A DNA stretch of 41,520 nucleotides from Acetobacteraceae bacterium (GTDB lineage Bacteria; Pseudomonadota; Alphaproteobacteria; Acetobacterales; Acetobacteraceae): NCBI GenBank assembly GCA_947455205.1, contig CANGNF010000043.1, forward strand, positions 1-41,520. The letters run 5' to 3'. Positions 7,735 to 16,154 of this stretch are shown here, piece by piece. The first letter of the stretch is position 1. Each line of letters opens with the position of its first letter. The translations under genes were made by a program, and so were the position numbers. The notes beneath the pieces are model-generated. The model saw only the letters and a list, made by a program, of their open reading frames with translations, was not told where the DNA came from and searched no databases.

Positions 7735-8072
7735 GCGCGCAACGCCAGCAGGATGCGGTCGCCCTCAAGCCGCACCGGGGTGCGCTTGATGCAGCCGATG
7801 TCGGGCGCCTGGGCCTCGCCGCTGTTCAGGTCGATGACCCAGTTGTGCAGCGGGCAGGTCACGTTGTGGCCGTGCACGATGCCCTGGCTGAGCGGCCCGC
7901 CCTTGTGCGGGCAGTGGTCGTCCAGCGCGAAGACCTGGTCGTCGCTGGTGCGGAAGATCGCCACGTCGCCCTTGGCCGTGCCGACCACGCGGCTGCCTAG
8001 GCGGGGGATGTCGGAGAGCCGGGCCACTTCGACCCAGGCGCCGCTGAGGATGCTGCCGTCCATGTCGCTCAC
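7731..8072 (-). CDS. nirD: Assimilatory nitrite reductase small subunit, Rieske-type
   Basis: This 113-residue protein is the small partner of NirB in NADH-dependent reduction of nitrite to ammonium. The complete Rieske ligand pattern is present, CPH near residue 34 and CPLHNW near 53, so a [2Fe-2S] cluster is likely, unlike the enterobacterial NirD that has lost the ligands. GTG 8072 overlaps the nirB stop by four bases (GTGA) with GGCGGAG just upstream; ATG 8063 is an alternative that would remove three residues. Confidence 0.92.
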   Translation of the reverse strand: MSDMDGSILSGAWVEVARLSDIPRLGSRVVGTAKGDVAIFRTSDDQVFALDDHCPHKGGPLSQGIVHGHNVTCPLHNWVIDLNSGEAQAPDIGCIKRTPVRLEGDRILLALRA

Positions 8073-10516
8073 TCCGCCGGCACCAGGGTCTTGAAGGTGG
8101 TGTTCTCGTTCTGCGCGGCCCAGGGGTCGTGCTGCGCGAAGGTCTGGGCGAAGAGGAAGCGCTCATACAGCGCGCGGCGATTGGCGGCGTCCTCGACCAC
8201 CTGCGCCTTCACGTAGTCCAGGCCGACGCGCTCCACGTAGGGCGCGGTGCGGTCGAGGTAGTAGGCTTCCTCCCGGTAAAGCTGCAGGAAGGCGCCGCAG
8301 TACTCCAGCACCTCGTCGGGCGTCTCCACCTTGCACAGCAGGTCGGTGCCGCGCAGGTGGATGCCGCCATTGCCCGCGATGTGCAACTCCCACCCGCTGT
8401 CCACGGCGATGACGCCGAAGTCCTTGATGGTCGCCTCGGCGCAGTTGCGCGGGCAGCCGCTGACGGCCAGCTTGACCTTGTGCGGGTGCCAGCTGCCCCA
8501 GGTCATCTTCTCCAGCGCCACGCCCATTGACGTGCTGTCCTGCGTGCCGAAGCGGCACCAGGTGCTGCCGACGCAGGTCTTCACCGTGCGCAGCGCCTTG
8601 CCGTAGGCGTGGCCGCTGACCATGCCGGCGGCGTTGAGGTCGGCCCAGACCGCGGGCAGGTCTTCCCGCTTCACGCCCAGCAGGTCGATGCGCTGGCCGC
8701 CGGTGACCTTCATCTCGGGGATGCCGAACTTGTCGGCGACGTCGGCGATCGCGCGGAGTTCACGCGGGTTGGTCTGGCCGCCCCACATGCGGGGAATGAC
8801 GGAGTAGGTGCCGTCCTTCTGGATGTTGGCGTGGTTGCGCTCGTTGACGAAGCGGCTCTGCGCGTCGTCGACGTACTCGCCCGGCCAAGCGCAGAGCAGG
8901 TAGTAGTTCAGCGCCGGGCGGCAGGAATGGCAGCCATCCGGCCGCAGCCAGCCCAGGCGGTGCATCACCTCGGGGATCGTCTTCATGCCCTCGGCCACGA
9001 TCGCGCGGCGGACGAAGGCGTGGCCGTGGCTGGTGCATTTGCACATCGGCTTCGGCCCGGCGGCCTTGGCATCCACGCCGGTGGTCAGCAGCAGCAGGCC
9101 CTCCACCAGCGGAGTGCAGGAACCGCAGGAAGCGCTGGCCTTGGTGTGGGCGCGGACGCCATCCAGCGTGGTCAGCTTCAGGTCGGTGATGGCCGCGGTG
9201 ATGGTGCCCTTGCAGACGCCGTTGCAGCCGCAGATCTCCGCGCTGTCGGCCAGCGCCTTGACCTTGGCGGTGGGGTCCACCGTGCCGGTCAGCGACGCCG
9301 CCGCTTCGCCCAGGATCAGCCGGTCGCGGATGGCTTCGATATCCGTGCCGTCGCGCATCTGCTGGAAGTACCAGGGGCCGTCCTTGACCTCCCCGTACAG
9401 CACGGTGCCGACGATGCGGTTGTCGCGCAGCAACAGCTTGCGATAGGTGCCGCGCTTCCTGTCCTGGTAGATCAGCTCCTCGTCCTCCTCGGCGGCGGCG
9501 GAGAGCGCGCCGGCGGAGAAGACGTCGATGCCGGTGATCTTCAGCTTGGTCGAGAGCGGCGGGGTGACGTAGCTGGCGTCCTCATCGCCCGCCAGCCGCG
9601 CGGCGCAGACTTTTGCTTGCTCCCAGATCGGCAGCACCAGGCCGAAGACCTGGCCGCGATGCTCGATGCATTCGCCGACAGCGTAGATGCTGGCGTCCGC
9701 AGTGGCCATGTCGTCGCCGACGACGATGCCGCGATTGACCTCCAGCCCGCACGCCTTGCCCAGGTCCACGTTGGGGCGGATGCCGATGGCGACCACGACG
9801 ATATCGGCCGGCACCTCGCGGCCATCGGACAGCTTCACGCCGGTGGCGCGCTCGGTGCCGGTGATCTCCTCGGTCTGGCCGTTGGTGAAGAAGGCGATGC
9901 CGCGCTCGTCGAGGTCGCGTTGCAGCAGGGTGCCGGCGGCGACATCCAGCTGGCGTTCCATCAGCGTCGGCATCAGGTGGACCACGGCCACGCTCATGCC
10001 GCGACGCTTCAGGCCCCAGGCGGCTTCCAGCCCCAGCAGGCCGCCGCCGATGACGACGGCGCGGTGCTGCGTCTCGCTGGCCGTGATCATCTGGTTGACG
10101 TCGGCGATGTCGCGGAAGGTGCAGACGCCCGGCAGCGTGAGGCCGGGCAGCGGCGGCACCAGCGGCTTGCTGCCGGTGGCCAGCAGCAGCTTGTCATAGG
10201 GCGCGACCAGGCCGGACTGGCTCGTCACCGTGCGGGCGACGCGGTCGATGCTGACCACCGGGTCGCTGGTGATCAGGCGGATGTTGTTCTCGTCGTACCA
10301 GGCGCGGCTGTTGATGACGATCTCGTCCAGCGTCTTCTCCCCGGCGAGCACCGAGGACAGCGCGATGCGGTCGTAATTCGGATGCGGCTCGGCGCCGAAG
10401 ACGGTGATGTCGTAGCGGTGCGGGGTGCGGGCCAGCAGCTCGCCGACCGTTCGCATGCCCGCCATGCCGTTGCCGATGACAACCAGGCGCTGGCGTTGGG
10501 GAGACAGCATGTTCAT
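8069..10516 (-). CDS. nirB: Assimilatory nitrite reductase [NAD(P)H] large subunit
   Basis: This protein of about 815 residues reduces nitrite to ammonium in the cytoplasm with electrons from NAD(P)H. In order it shows the FAD motif VVIGNGMAGMRTV near residue 12, an NAD motif VVIGGGLLGLEAAWG near 150, a BFD-type [2Fe-2S] segment (CGCNGVCKG and CGSC) near 430-470, and the sulfite/nitrite reductase half with siroheme/[4Fe-4S] ligands TCVGSTWC and SGCPRNCAEA. ATG 10516 (or 10510) matches the usual NirB N-terminus. The in-frame ATG at 10567 is disfavoured because it sits in the loop of a leader hairpin. It heads the operon nirB-nirD-cobA-ybiB. Confidence 0.95.
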   Translation of the reverse strand: MNMLSPQRQRLVVIGNGMAGMRTVGELLARTPHRYDITVFGAEPHPNYDRIALSSVLAGEKTLDEIVINSRAWYDENNIRLITSDPVVSIDRVARTVTSQSGLVAPYDKLLLATGSKPLVPPLPGLTLPGVCTFRDIADVNQMITASETQHRAVVIGGGLLGLEAAWGLKRRGMSVAVVHLMPTLMERQLDVAAGTLLQRDLDERGIAFFTNGQTEEITGTERATGVKLSDGREVPADIVVVAIGIRPNVDLGKACGLEVNRGIVVGDDMATADASIYAVGECIEHRGQVFGLVLPIWEQAKVCAARLAGDEDASYVTPPLSTKLKITGIDVFSAGALSAAAEEDEELIYQDRKRGTYRKLLLRDNRIVGTVLYGEVKDGPWYFQQMRDGTDIEAIRDRLILGEAAASLTGTVDPTAKVKALADSAEICGCNGVCKGTITAAITDLKLTTLDGVRAHTKASASCGSCTPLVEGLLLLTTGVDAKAAGPKPMCKCTSHGHAFVRRAIVAEGMKTIPEVMHRLGWLRPDGCHSCRPALNYYLLCAWPGEYVDDAQSRFVNERNHANIQKDGTYSVIPRMWGGQTNPRELRAIADVADKFGIPEMKVTGGQRIDLLGVKREDLPAVWADLNAAGMVSGHAYGKALRTVKTCVGSTWCRFGTQDSTSMGVALEKMTWGSWHPHKVKLAVSGCPRNCAEATIKDFGVIAVDSGWELHIAGNGGIHLRGTDLLCKVETPDEVLEYCGAFLQLYREEAYYLDRTAPYVERVGLDYVKAQVVEDAANRRALYERFLFAQTFAQHDPWAAQNENTTFKTLVPAE

Positions 10517-10521
10517 GCGCT

Positions 10522-10566
10522 TGAGGGTCCAAATGGCCGCGCGGAGGTGCGGCGTGCGGACCCTCA
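10522..10566 (-). promoter_or_regulatory. Alternative leader pairing covering the nirB ribosome-binding region
   Basis: TGAGGGTCC (10566-10558) and GGACCCTCA (10530-10522) form a perfect 9-bp stem. The 5' arm takes four of the six loop bases and part of the 3' arm of leader hairpin P2, so the two structures exclude each other. The 3' arm ends five bases before the nirB ATG, where a ribosome would bind. There is no U-run after it, so translational rather than termination control is the simpler reading. Confidence 0.6.
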
Positions 10567-10575
10567 TTGGTCCGC
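10556..10575 (-). promoter_or_regulatory. nirB leader hairpin P2 with AATGAG hexaloop (ANTAR-type)
   Basis: The stem is a perfect 7 bp, GCGGACC paired with GGTCCGC, closing a six-base loop AATGAG. A at loop position 1 and G at position 4 are the conserved features of ANTAR-protein target hairpins (NasR, NasT, AmiR and EutV class). It lies 16 bases downstream of P1. Confidence 0.6.
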
Positions 10576-10591
10576 GGGTTCTGGACGGCGC

Positions 10592-10620
10592 CCAGGACGC
10601 GCCGCCCTTGGCACGCCTGG
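10592..10620 (-). promoter_or_regulatory. nirB leader hairpin P1 with AAGGGC hexaloop (ANTAR-type)
   Basis: CCAGG pairs with CCTGG, and CGTGCC pairs with GGCGCG (one G-U), giving 11 bp with a single bulged U and the six-base loop AAGGGC. A1 and G4 again match the ANTAR-target consensus. With P2 this forms the dual-hairpin arrangement known from nas, eut and ami leaders. It starts about 33 bases after the predicted transcription start. Confidence 0.6.
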
Positions 10621-10663
10621 TTCCCGGGGCAGCAGCAAAGGGCGCCGCGGGCCTATGCTGCGG

Positions 10664-10679
10664 TGCAAACCGTGTGCCA
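10664..10679 (-). promoter_or_regulatory. Sigma-54 (RpoN) promoter for nirBD-cobA-ybiB
   Basis: The minus strand reads TGGCACACGGTTTGCA, matching the RpoN consensus TGGCACG-N4-TTGCW except at the G, with the invariant GG and GC exactly ten bases apart. The predicted start is near 10653, leaving a leader of about 137 bases before the nirB ATG. It lies in the 219-base gap between coxS and nirB. No convincing NtrC site was recognised upstream. Confidence 0.7.
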
Positions 10680-10735
10680 GTGGAATGCGTGGCTTTGGCG
10701 ACCGGGGTGCGCGCTTCCTGGGCTGCGACTGACTT

Positions 10736-11230
10736 CTATGCCTGCCTGGCGGGCATATCCGCGCTGACCGCCATCACCGCGTCCACGATGGGCTGGTAGC
10801 CGGTGCAACGGCAGTAGTTGCCGGAAAGCGCCTCGCGCACCTCGGCGCGGCTGGGCGTGGGGTTGGCTGCCAGCAACTCGGCGGCCTGCAGGATCATGCC
10901 CGGCGTGCAGAAGCCGCATTGCAGCGCGGCGTGGCGGAAGAAGGCGTCCTGCAGCGCCAGGGTCAGCGGGTCGGCGGCGCCCTCGATGGTCTCGATGCGG
11001 GCGCCATCGGCCTGCACCGCCAGCATCAGGCAGCCGCGCACCACCTGGCCGTCCACGCGGACATGGCAGGCGCCGCAGACGCCGTGCTCGCAGCCGACGT
11101 GGCTGCCGGTGAGGCCGACGTCGTGCCTGAGCCAGTCCACCAGGGAACGGCGCAGCGGCACCTGGGTGCGGATGTCCTGGCCATTCACCGAGCAGGTGAT
11201 CCCGGCGGTGGGTTCGTCAGGCGGCAGCAT
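10736..11230 (-). CDS. Molybdenum hydroxylase [2Fe-2S] subunit (CoxS/XdhA-type small subunit)
   Basis: This 164-residue electron-transfer subunit carries two [2Fe-2S] sites: a plant-type N-terminal cluster (CEHGVCGAC, then GC about 11 residues on) and a second one in the helical C-terminal domain (CGFCTPG and CRCTGYQP). It would pass electrons from the molybdenum subunit to the FAD subunit. ATG 11230 overlaps the end of the FAD-subunit gene by 14 bases. It is the last gene of the TRAP/hydroxylase operon. Without the CoxL active-site signature of CO dehydrogenase the complex is not a CO dehydrogenase, so no cox symbol is given. Confidence 0.9.
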   Translation of the reverse strand: MLPPDEPTAGITCSVNGQDIRTQVPLRRSLVDWLRHDVGLTGSHVGCEHGVCGACHVRVDGQVVRGCLMLAVQADGARIETIEGAADPLTLALQDAFFRHAALQCGFCTPGMILQAAELLAANPTPSRAEVREALSGNYCRCTGYQPIVDAVMAVSADMPARQA

Positions 11231-12047
11231 CGGCGGCCTCCAATTGCGCCAGGGCGCGGCGCAGCAGCACCTGGGCCAGATGGCGGCGCTGCGCGGCGGG
11301 AAGGTCGGGGCCGTCCATCGCGTCGGTGCTGGCCAGCGCGGCGATGGCGGCGGCGGGGTCGCCGGCGGCCAGGGCGGCTTCGGCGGCGGGTTGGCGGCGC
11401 TGGCCGGCTTCCACGCCGCACAGCGCCAGGCGGGCGGCGTTGGGGCCGAGGGCGAGCGCGACCCCGGCCATGGCGAAGTCGCCATGGCGGCGGGCAACCT
11501 CCAGGAAGGCGAAGCGCCAGCCGGGCGCGGCGGCGGGGAGTTCGGCGGCCAGCAGCAATTCGTCCGCGGCCAGGGCGGTGCTGTACAGGCCGTGGAAGAA
11601 GGCGCCGGCGGGGATGCGCCGTTCCCCCCGCGCCGAGGCGACGACGAGGGTGGCGTCCAGCGCCAGCATGCAGGCCGGCAGTTCCGCGGCGGGGTCGGCG
11701 AGCGACAGGCTGCCGCCCAGCGTGCCGCGGTTGCGGATGGCGGCGTGGGCCACCTGCGCCAGGGCCTGCGGCAGCAGCGGCGCGGCCTGGGCGACCAGCG
11801 GTGAGGCCAACACCTCCGCATGGCGGGCCAGGGCGCCGATACGCAGCACGCCGCCGGCCAGCCTAATCTCGCCGAGGCCGGGCAGGCGGTTGATGTCCAC
11901 CAGCAGCGCCGGGCGGGCGACGCGCAGGTTCATCATGGGCATCAGGGATTGGCCGCCGGCCAGCACGGCGGCTTCGGGCTGGGCCAGCAGGGCCAGCGCT
12001 TCCGCCAGCGTGGCGGGGCGGGCGTAGTCGAAGCGGGCGGGCTTCAT
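11217..12047 (-). CDS. Molybdenum hydroxylase FAD-binding subunit (CoxM-type medium subunit)
   Basis: This 276-residue flavoprotein of the xanthine dehydrogenase family has both FAD-binding signatures, AGGQSLMPMMNLR near residue 31 and IRNRGTLGGSLSLADPAAE near 107. It accepts electrons from the iron-sulfur subunit and passes them to an acceptor. Its ATG overlaps the stop of the large-subunit gene by four bases (ATGA), so the subunits are made together in the order large, medium, small. Confidence 0.92.
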   Translation of the reverse strand: MKPARFDYARPATLAEALALLAQPEAAVLAGGQSLMPMMNLRVARPALLVDINRLPGLGEIRLAGGVLRIGALARHAEVLASPLVAQAAPLLPQALAQVAHAAIRNRGTLGGSLSLADPAAELPACMLALDATLVVASARGERRIPAGAFFHGLYSTALAADELLLAAELPAAAPGWRFAFLEVARRHGDFAMAGVALALGPNAARLALCGVEAGQRRQPAAEAALAAGDPAAAIAALASTDAMDGPDLPAAQRRHLAQVLLRRALAQLEAADAAA

Positions 12048-14383
12048 GGCAGGCGGCCCAGTGCGCGGAGGATGGCGCCCGGCGTGACGGGGAGTTCGCT
12101 GACCGCCGCGCCGTGCTGCGCCAGCGCGTCGTTGACCGCGTTGAGGATGGCGCCCGGGGCGCCTGCGGTGCCTGCCTCGCCCGCGCCCTTGGCGCCGAGG
12201 ACGCTGCCGGAATAGGGCGTCTCGACATGGGCTACGGTGATGTCCGGCATCTCCCCGGCCATCGGCAGCAGGTAGTCGGCCAGGGTGCCGCTGAGGAACT
12301 GGCCGGTCTCGTCGTAGCGGCAGGCCTCGAACAGCGCCTCGCCGATGCCCTGGACCACGCCGCCGCGGACCTGGCCTTCGACCAGCAGCGGGTTCAGCAG
12401 CCGGCCGCAGTCACCCACCACCCAGTGCCGCAATGGGGTGATGATGCCGGTGTCGGCGTCGATCTCCACCAGGCTGGCCTGGAAGCCGTTGGTGGTCAGG
12501 GCGGTGTCCTGTTCCCGCCGGTAGTGGTGCGCCACGGTGAGTTGCGGCTGCACGCCGGCGGGCAGTTCGTAGCCGCGGAAGGTCACGGTCTCCGCCAACT
12601 CCGCCAGGGTCATGCGGGGGCCGCTGGCGTCGATGATCCGGCCATCGCTGATGTCCAGGGTTTCCGGCGCGCATTGCAGCAGGGCGGCGGCGGCGGCCAG
12701 CACTTCGGCGCGCAGCTTGCGGCCGGCGCCCCAGGCGGCTTCCCCGCCGATGGCGGCCCCGCGCGAGGCCCAGGCACCTCCGCCATGCGGGGTGGTCGCG
12801 GTGTCACCGCTGCCCATCAGCACCTGGTCGGGCGCCACGCCGAAGGCATCTGCCACCACCTGGGCCAGGCCCTGGGTGGTGCCCTGGCCGATCTCGCTGA
12901 TGCTGGCGCGGGCGGTGACTTCGCCGGAGGGTTCCAGCGACAGCACCACCGTATCCACCGCCGCCACCAGCACGCCGGCGCGGCCATAGCCTTCCGGGCC
13001 GGTGGCGGTGAACTCCACGATGCTGGCGAAGCCGAGGCCGATGCAGCGGCCGGCGGCGCGCAGGGTGGCGATTTCGGCGCGCAGCGTCGGCAGGTCCAGC
13101 AGGGCTTCCAGCTTGGCCAGGCATTGCTGGTGCGAAAGCTCCGCCATGCGGGCGCCGAGTGGGTTCACCCAGGGCATCTCTGCTTCCGCCACCAGGTTGC
13201 GGCGGCGGAATTCCAGCGGGTCTTCCCCGCGCGCGGCGGCGGCCAGGTCCACCAGGCGCTCCGCCACCGCGATGCCCACCGGATGCCCCACGCTGCGGTA
13301 CTGGCCGGTGGGCACCTTGTTCTGCAACACGCTGCGAAGTCGGCCGCGATAGGCGCTGAACCGGTAGGGCGCGCCGAGGCTGCGGAGCGCGCTCACCCCC
13401 TCCGTGGTGGAGGAGCGCGGGAAGATGGAATAGGCGCCGAGGCCCTGCACGTCCTGCACGTCGAAGCCGAGGATGCGGCCCCCCGCGTCCACCGCCATGC
13501 GGGCGTCAACGATATGCTCGCGGGCGTGGATGTCGGACAGCAGCGCTTCCGCGCGGTCGGCCACGAAGCGCACGGGGCGGCCGAGCAGGCGGGCGGCGGC
13601 GCAGGTAGCGATCTCGTCGGGGTAGACGTGCATCTTCAGGCCGAAGCCGCCGCCGACATCGGGGCAGATCACGCGCACCCGGGCCAGCGAGACGCCGAGC
13701 AGGTCCGCCAAATGGCGCTGCAACTGGTGCGGCATCTGGTGGCTGATGCGGACCTCCAGCGCCTGGCTGGCCGGGTTGTACTGGGCCAGGACGCCGCGCG
13801 GTTCCAGCGTGACGCCGGTGCTGCGGGTGAAGGTGAGGCGGTCCTCCACCACCAGGGCGGCGGCGGCGAAGGCGGCGTCGATGTCGCCGCCCTTCATCTC
13901 CGTGGTCCAGGCCAGGTTGGAGGTGAGGCCCTGGTGCGCCGGGGGCGCGTCCGCGTCCAGCGCGGCGGCCAGGTTGGTGATGGCGGGCAGCTCCTGCCAT
14001 TCCACCTCGATGAGTTCGGCGGCGTCCTCGGCCACGGCGCGGGACAGGGCGAGGACCATGGCGATGGGTTCGCCCTGGTAGCAGGCCTCGTCCTTCGCCA
14101 GGGCGCGTTGCGTCGGCGAGACCATGCCGGGGGCGCTGCCGGTCCTGGTCTGCCAGGGCTGGCACACCGGGGCCAGGTCCGCTTCGGTCAGCACCGCGAC
14201 CACGCCGGGCAGGGCGCTGGCCGCCGCGGTGCCGGTGATGCGGAAGCCGGCATGCGGGTAGGGGCTGCGCAGGAAGGCGGCGTGGAGTTCTCCGCGCGCC
14301 GAGACGTCGTCCATGTAGCTGCCGCGCCCGGCAACCAGGCGGAGCGTTGCAGCGCGGGGCAGAGGCTGGCCGATATGGGTCAT
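12044..14383 (-). CDS. Molybdenum hydroxylase large subunit (xanthine dehydrogenase / aldehyde oxidase family, CoxL-like)
   Basis: This 779-residue catalytic subunit binds the molybdenum-pterin cofactor. Visible are GGGFGLKMHVYPDE near residue 240, QYRSVGHPVG near 350 where other members have AYRGAGRPE, GGGAWASRGAA near 545, and the catalytic Glu in GAKGAGEAGTAGAPGA near 740. The AYxCSFR loop of true CO dehydrogenase is absent, so it probably hydroxylates an aldehyde, an aromatic compound or an N-heterocycle. The start overlaps the dctM stop by four bases (ATGA). Being fused operonically to a TRAP importer suggests that its substrate is the imported acid. Confidence 0.92.
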   Translation of the reverse strand: MTHIGQPLPRAATLRLVAGRGSYMDDVSARGELHAAFLRSPYPHAGFRITGTAAASALPGVVAVLTEADLAPVCQPWQTRTGSAPGMVSPTQRALAKDEACYQGEPIAMVLALSRAVAEDAAELIEVEWQELPAITNLAAALDADAPPAHQGLTSNLAWTTEMKGGDIDAAFAAAALVVEDRLTFTRSTGVTLEPRGVLAQYNPASQALEVRISHQMPHQLQRHLADLLGVSLARVRVICPDVGGGFGLKMHVYPDEIATCAAARLLGRPVRFVADRAEALLSDIHAREHIVDARMAVDAGGRILGFDVQDVQGLGAYSIFPRSSTTEGVSALRSLGAPYRFSAYRGRLRSVLQNKVPTGQYRSVGHPVGIAVAERLVDLAAAARGEDPLEFRRRNLVAEAEMPWVNPLGARMAELSHQQCLAKLEALLDLPTLRAEIATLRAAGRCIGLGFASIVEFTATGPEGYGRAGVLVAAVDTVVLSLEPSGEVTARASISEIGQGTTQGLAQVVADAFGVAPDQVLMGSGDTATTPHGGGAWASRGAAIGGEAAWGAGRKLRAEVLAAAAALLQCAPETLDISDGRIIDASGPRMTLAELAETVTFRGYELPAGVQPQLTVAHHYRREQDTALTTNGFQASLVEIDADTGIITPLRHWVVGDCGRLLNPLLVEGQVRGGVVQGIGEALFEACRYDETGQFLSGTLADYLLPMAGEMPDITVAHVETPYSGSVLGAKGAGEAGTAGAPGAILNAVNDALAQHGAAVSELPVTPGAILRALGRLP

Positions 14384-15663
14384 TGGCCGTGCAGCCTCAG
14401 CAGGTCCGGCAGCAGGAAGACCAGCGCCGGGAAGAAGGCGATCAACAGCGTCACCAGCAGCATGGTGCCGAGATAGGGCAGCAGGTGGCGGGATATGTCG
14501 CCCAGCGAGGCGCCTGCCATGCCCAGCACGATGTAGAGCCCGACGCCGATGGGCGGCATGAACAGCGCGATGCCCATGACCGAGGTCATGACGATACCGT
14601 AGTGCAGCAGGTCGATCCCGAGTTCCCGCGCGATGGGCACGAAGACCGGCACCAGCATCAGCATGCCGGGAATGCCGTCCAGCAGCGCGAAGATGACCAG
14701 GAAGACGACGACGCTGAACAGCATGAAGCCGAGCTTGCCACCGCCCACCGTGGCGATCAGCTGGGCCAGCGACTGCGGCACCTGCTCCACCGTCATCAGC
14801 CAGGCCAGGATGTTGGCGCCGGCGACCATCAGCATGACGGCCCCGGTGGTGACGCCGGTGCGGACCAGGGCGCGCCAGAAGAAGGCGAGGGTGATCTCTC
14901 GGTACAGCAGCCCGCCGGCCAGCATGGCGTAGACGGCGGCGACCACGGCGGCTTCCGTCGGCGTGAAGATGCCGCCGAGGATGCCACCGAAGATGATGGC
15001 GGGCAGCAGCAGCGCCCAGCCGGCATCCAGCAGCGCCCGGCCGCGCCCGGCCCAGGAAACGCGGGGTTCCGGCACCGTACCGTCGGCGCCCGGTTGCAGC
15101 CGCAGATGCACCAGCAGCGCGCCAGCCATGGCGAAGGCGGGCAGGAAGCCCGCGGCGAACAGCGCGGCGACCGAGGTATTGGTGACGCTGCCATAGACCA
15201 CCATGGTCAGGCAGGGCGGCACGAGGATGCCCATGCCGGCGGCGGCGGCAACGATGGCGCCGGCCCGGGCGCCGGAGTAGCCGCGCTCCTTCATGCTGGG
15301 GATCATCACGGAGCCAACGGCGGCGGCATCCGCGTTGGTGGAGCCGGAGATGCCGGAGAACAGCATCATCGCCAGCACCACCACGTTGCCCAGGCCGCCC
15401 TTGATGTGGCCGACCATGGAGGAGGCGAAGACGATGAGGCGGCGGGAGATGCCGCCGGTTTCCATCAGCTCTCCGGCCAAAATGAAGAAGGGGATGGCGA
15501 GGAAGGTGAAGCTGTCCATCGCGCCGAAGGTGCGGCTGGCGACGATGTCGAGCGGCACGCCCTCCATCAGCCACAGCCCGATGGCGGCGCCACCGCCCAG
15601 CGCGAAGCCGATGGGCACCGCCAGCGCCACGAAGGCGGCAAAGGCGAGCAAGGGGGCGATCAT
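14380..15663 (-). CDS. dctM: TRAP transporter large permease (DctM type)
   Basis: This 427-residue protein has the repeated hydrophobic segments expected of the DctM subunit, which drives sodium-coupled uptake across the inner membrane. Typical landmarks are FLAIPFFILAGELMETGG near residue 53, SGISGSTNADAAAVGSVMIP near 105 and the closing segment PPIGVGLYIVLGMAG near 371. Its ATG overlaps dctQ by four bases and its stop overlaps the hydroxylase large-subunit gene by four, so transporter and enzyme form one transcription unit. Confidence 0.93.
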   Translation of the reverse strand: MIAPLLAFAAFVALAVPIGFALGGGAAIGLWLMEGVPLDIVASRTFGAMDSFTFLAIPFFILAGELMETGGISRRLIVFASSMVGHIKGGLGNVVVLAMMLFSGISGSTNADAAAVGSVMIPSMKERGYSGARAGAIVAAAAGMGILVPPCLTMVVYGSVTNTSVAALFAAGFLPAFAMAGALLVHLRLQPGADGTVPEPRVSWAGRGRALLDAGWALLLPAIIFGGILGGIFTPTEAAVVAAVYAMLAGGLLYREITLAFFWRALVRTGVTTGAVMLMVAGANILAWLMTVEQVPQSLAQLIATVGGGKLGFMLFSVVVFLVIFALLDGIPGMLMLVPVFVPIARELGIDLLHYGIVMTSVMGIALFMPPIGVGLYIVLGMAGASLGDISRHLLPYLGTMLLVTLLIAFFPALVFLLPDLLRLHGQ

Positions 15664-16136
15664 GCGGCGTCTTCCTGGCGGAACAGCCCGGCCAGCAGGT
15701 GGAACAGCATCAGCCCGGCGCCGACGGGAATGGCCAGGTAGGCCAGGTCCATCGTCATCGGCAGGGTGGCGCTGTCCTGCATCGCCGCCTGGCGCGTCTC
15801 GGCGATGCCGGCGCGCAGCAGGATGACGAGGAAGCCCGCGGAGACGACCACCGCCACGCCGCGCGCGGCGCGTTGGACCGGGGCGGGCAGGCGGGTGGTG
15901 ATGGCCGCCAGCGCGTAGTGGCCGCCCTGGTGCATGGCCAGCCCGGCACCGACCAGCGCAACCCAGACGAACAGGTAGCGCGCCGCTTCCTCCGACCAGA
16001 TCAGCGGCGCGTTGAGCGCATAGCGCCAGAACACCTGGGAGAGCGTGACCCCGGTCATGGCCAGCACCAGCAGGCCGAGGGCAAGGCCCTCGACCCAGGC
16101 GATGCCGGCATCCAGCCGGGCAAGGGCGGCGCGCAT
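15660..16136 (-). CDS. dctQ: TRAP transporter small permease (DctQ type)
   Basis: This 158-residue protein has four predicted membrane segments (residues about 19-36, 50-66, 89-106 and 130-150) and the family motif QVFWRYALNAPLIWSEEAARYLFVW, split here as QVFWRYALN and WSEEAARYLFVW. It pairs with DctM. It follows dctP after 28 bases and overlaps dctM by four. Confidence 0.92.
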   Translation of the reverse strand: MRAALARLDAGIAWVEGLALGLLVLAMTGVTLSQVFWRYALNAPLIWSEEAARYLFVWVALVGAGLAMHQGGHYALAAITTRLPAPVQRAARGVAVVVSAGFLVILLRAGIAETRQAAMQDSATLPMTMDLAYLAIPVGAGLMLFHLLAGLFRQEDAA

Positions 16137-16154
16137 CAGCGCATTCCCAATCCA

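Noticed and set aside
10517..10567. Earlier nirB start at ATG 10567
   Set aside because: It would add 17 residues not seen in NirB proteins, and the ATG overlaps the loop of leader hairpin P2.
12044..14383. Carbon monoxide dehydrogenase large subunit
   Set aside because: The AYxCSFR active-site loop is missing, and QYRSVGHPVG stands at the corresponding position.
12113..14476. Plus-strand open frame of 787 codons opposite the Mo-hydroxylase large subunit gene
   Set aside because: It is a compositional shadow of the real gene, with low-complexity Gly/Ala/Gln/His content. The same reasoning removes 8609-10732 (opposite nirB) and 31787-33886 (opposite plsX and fabH).
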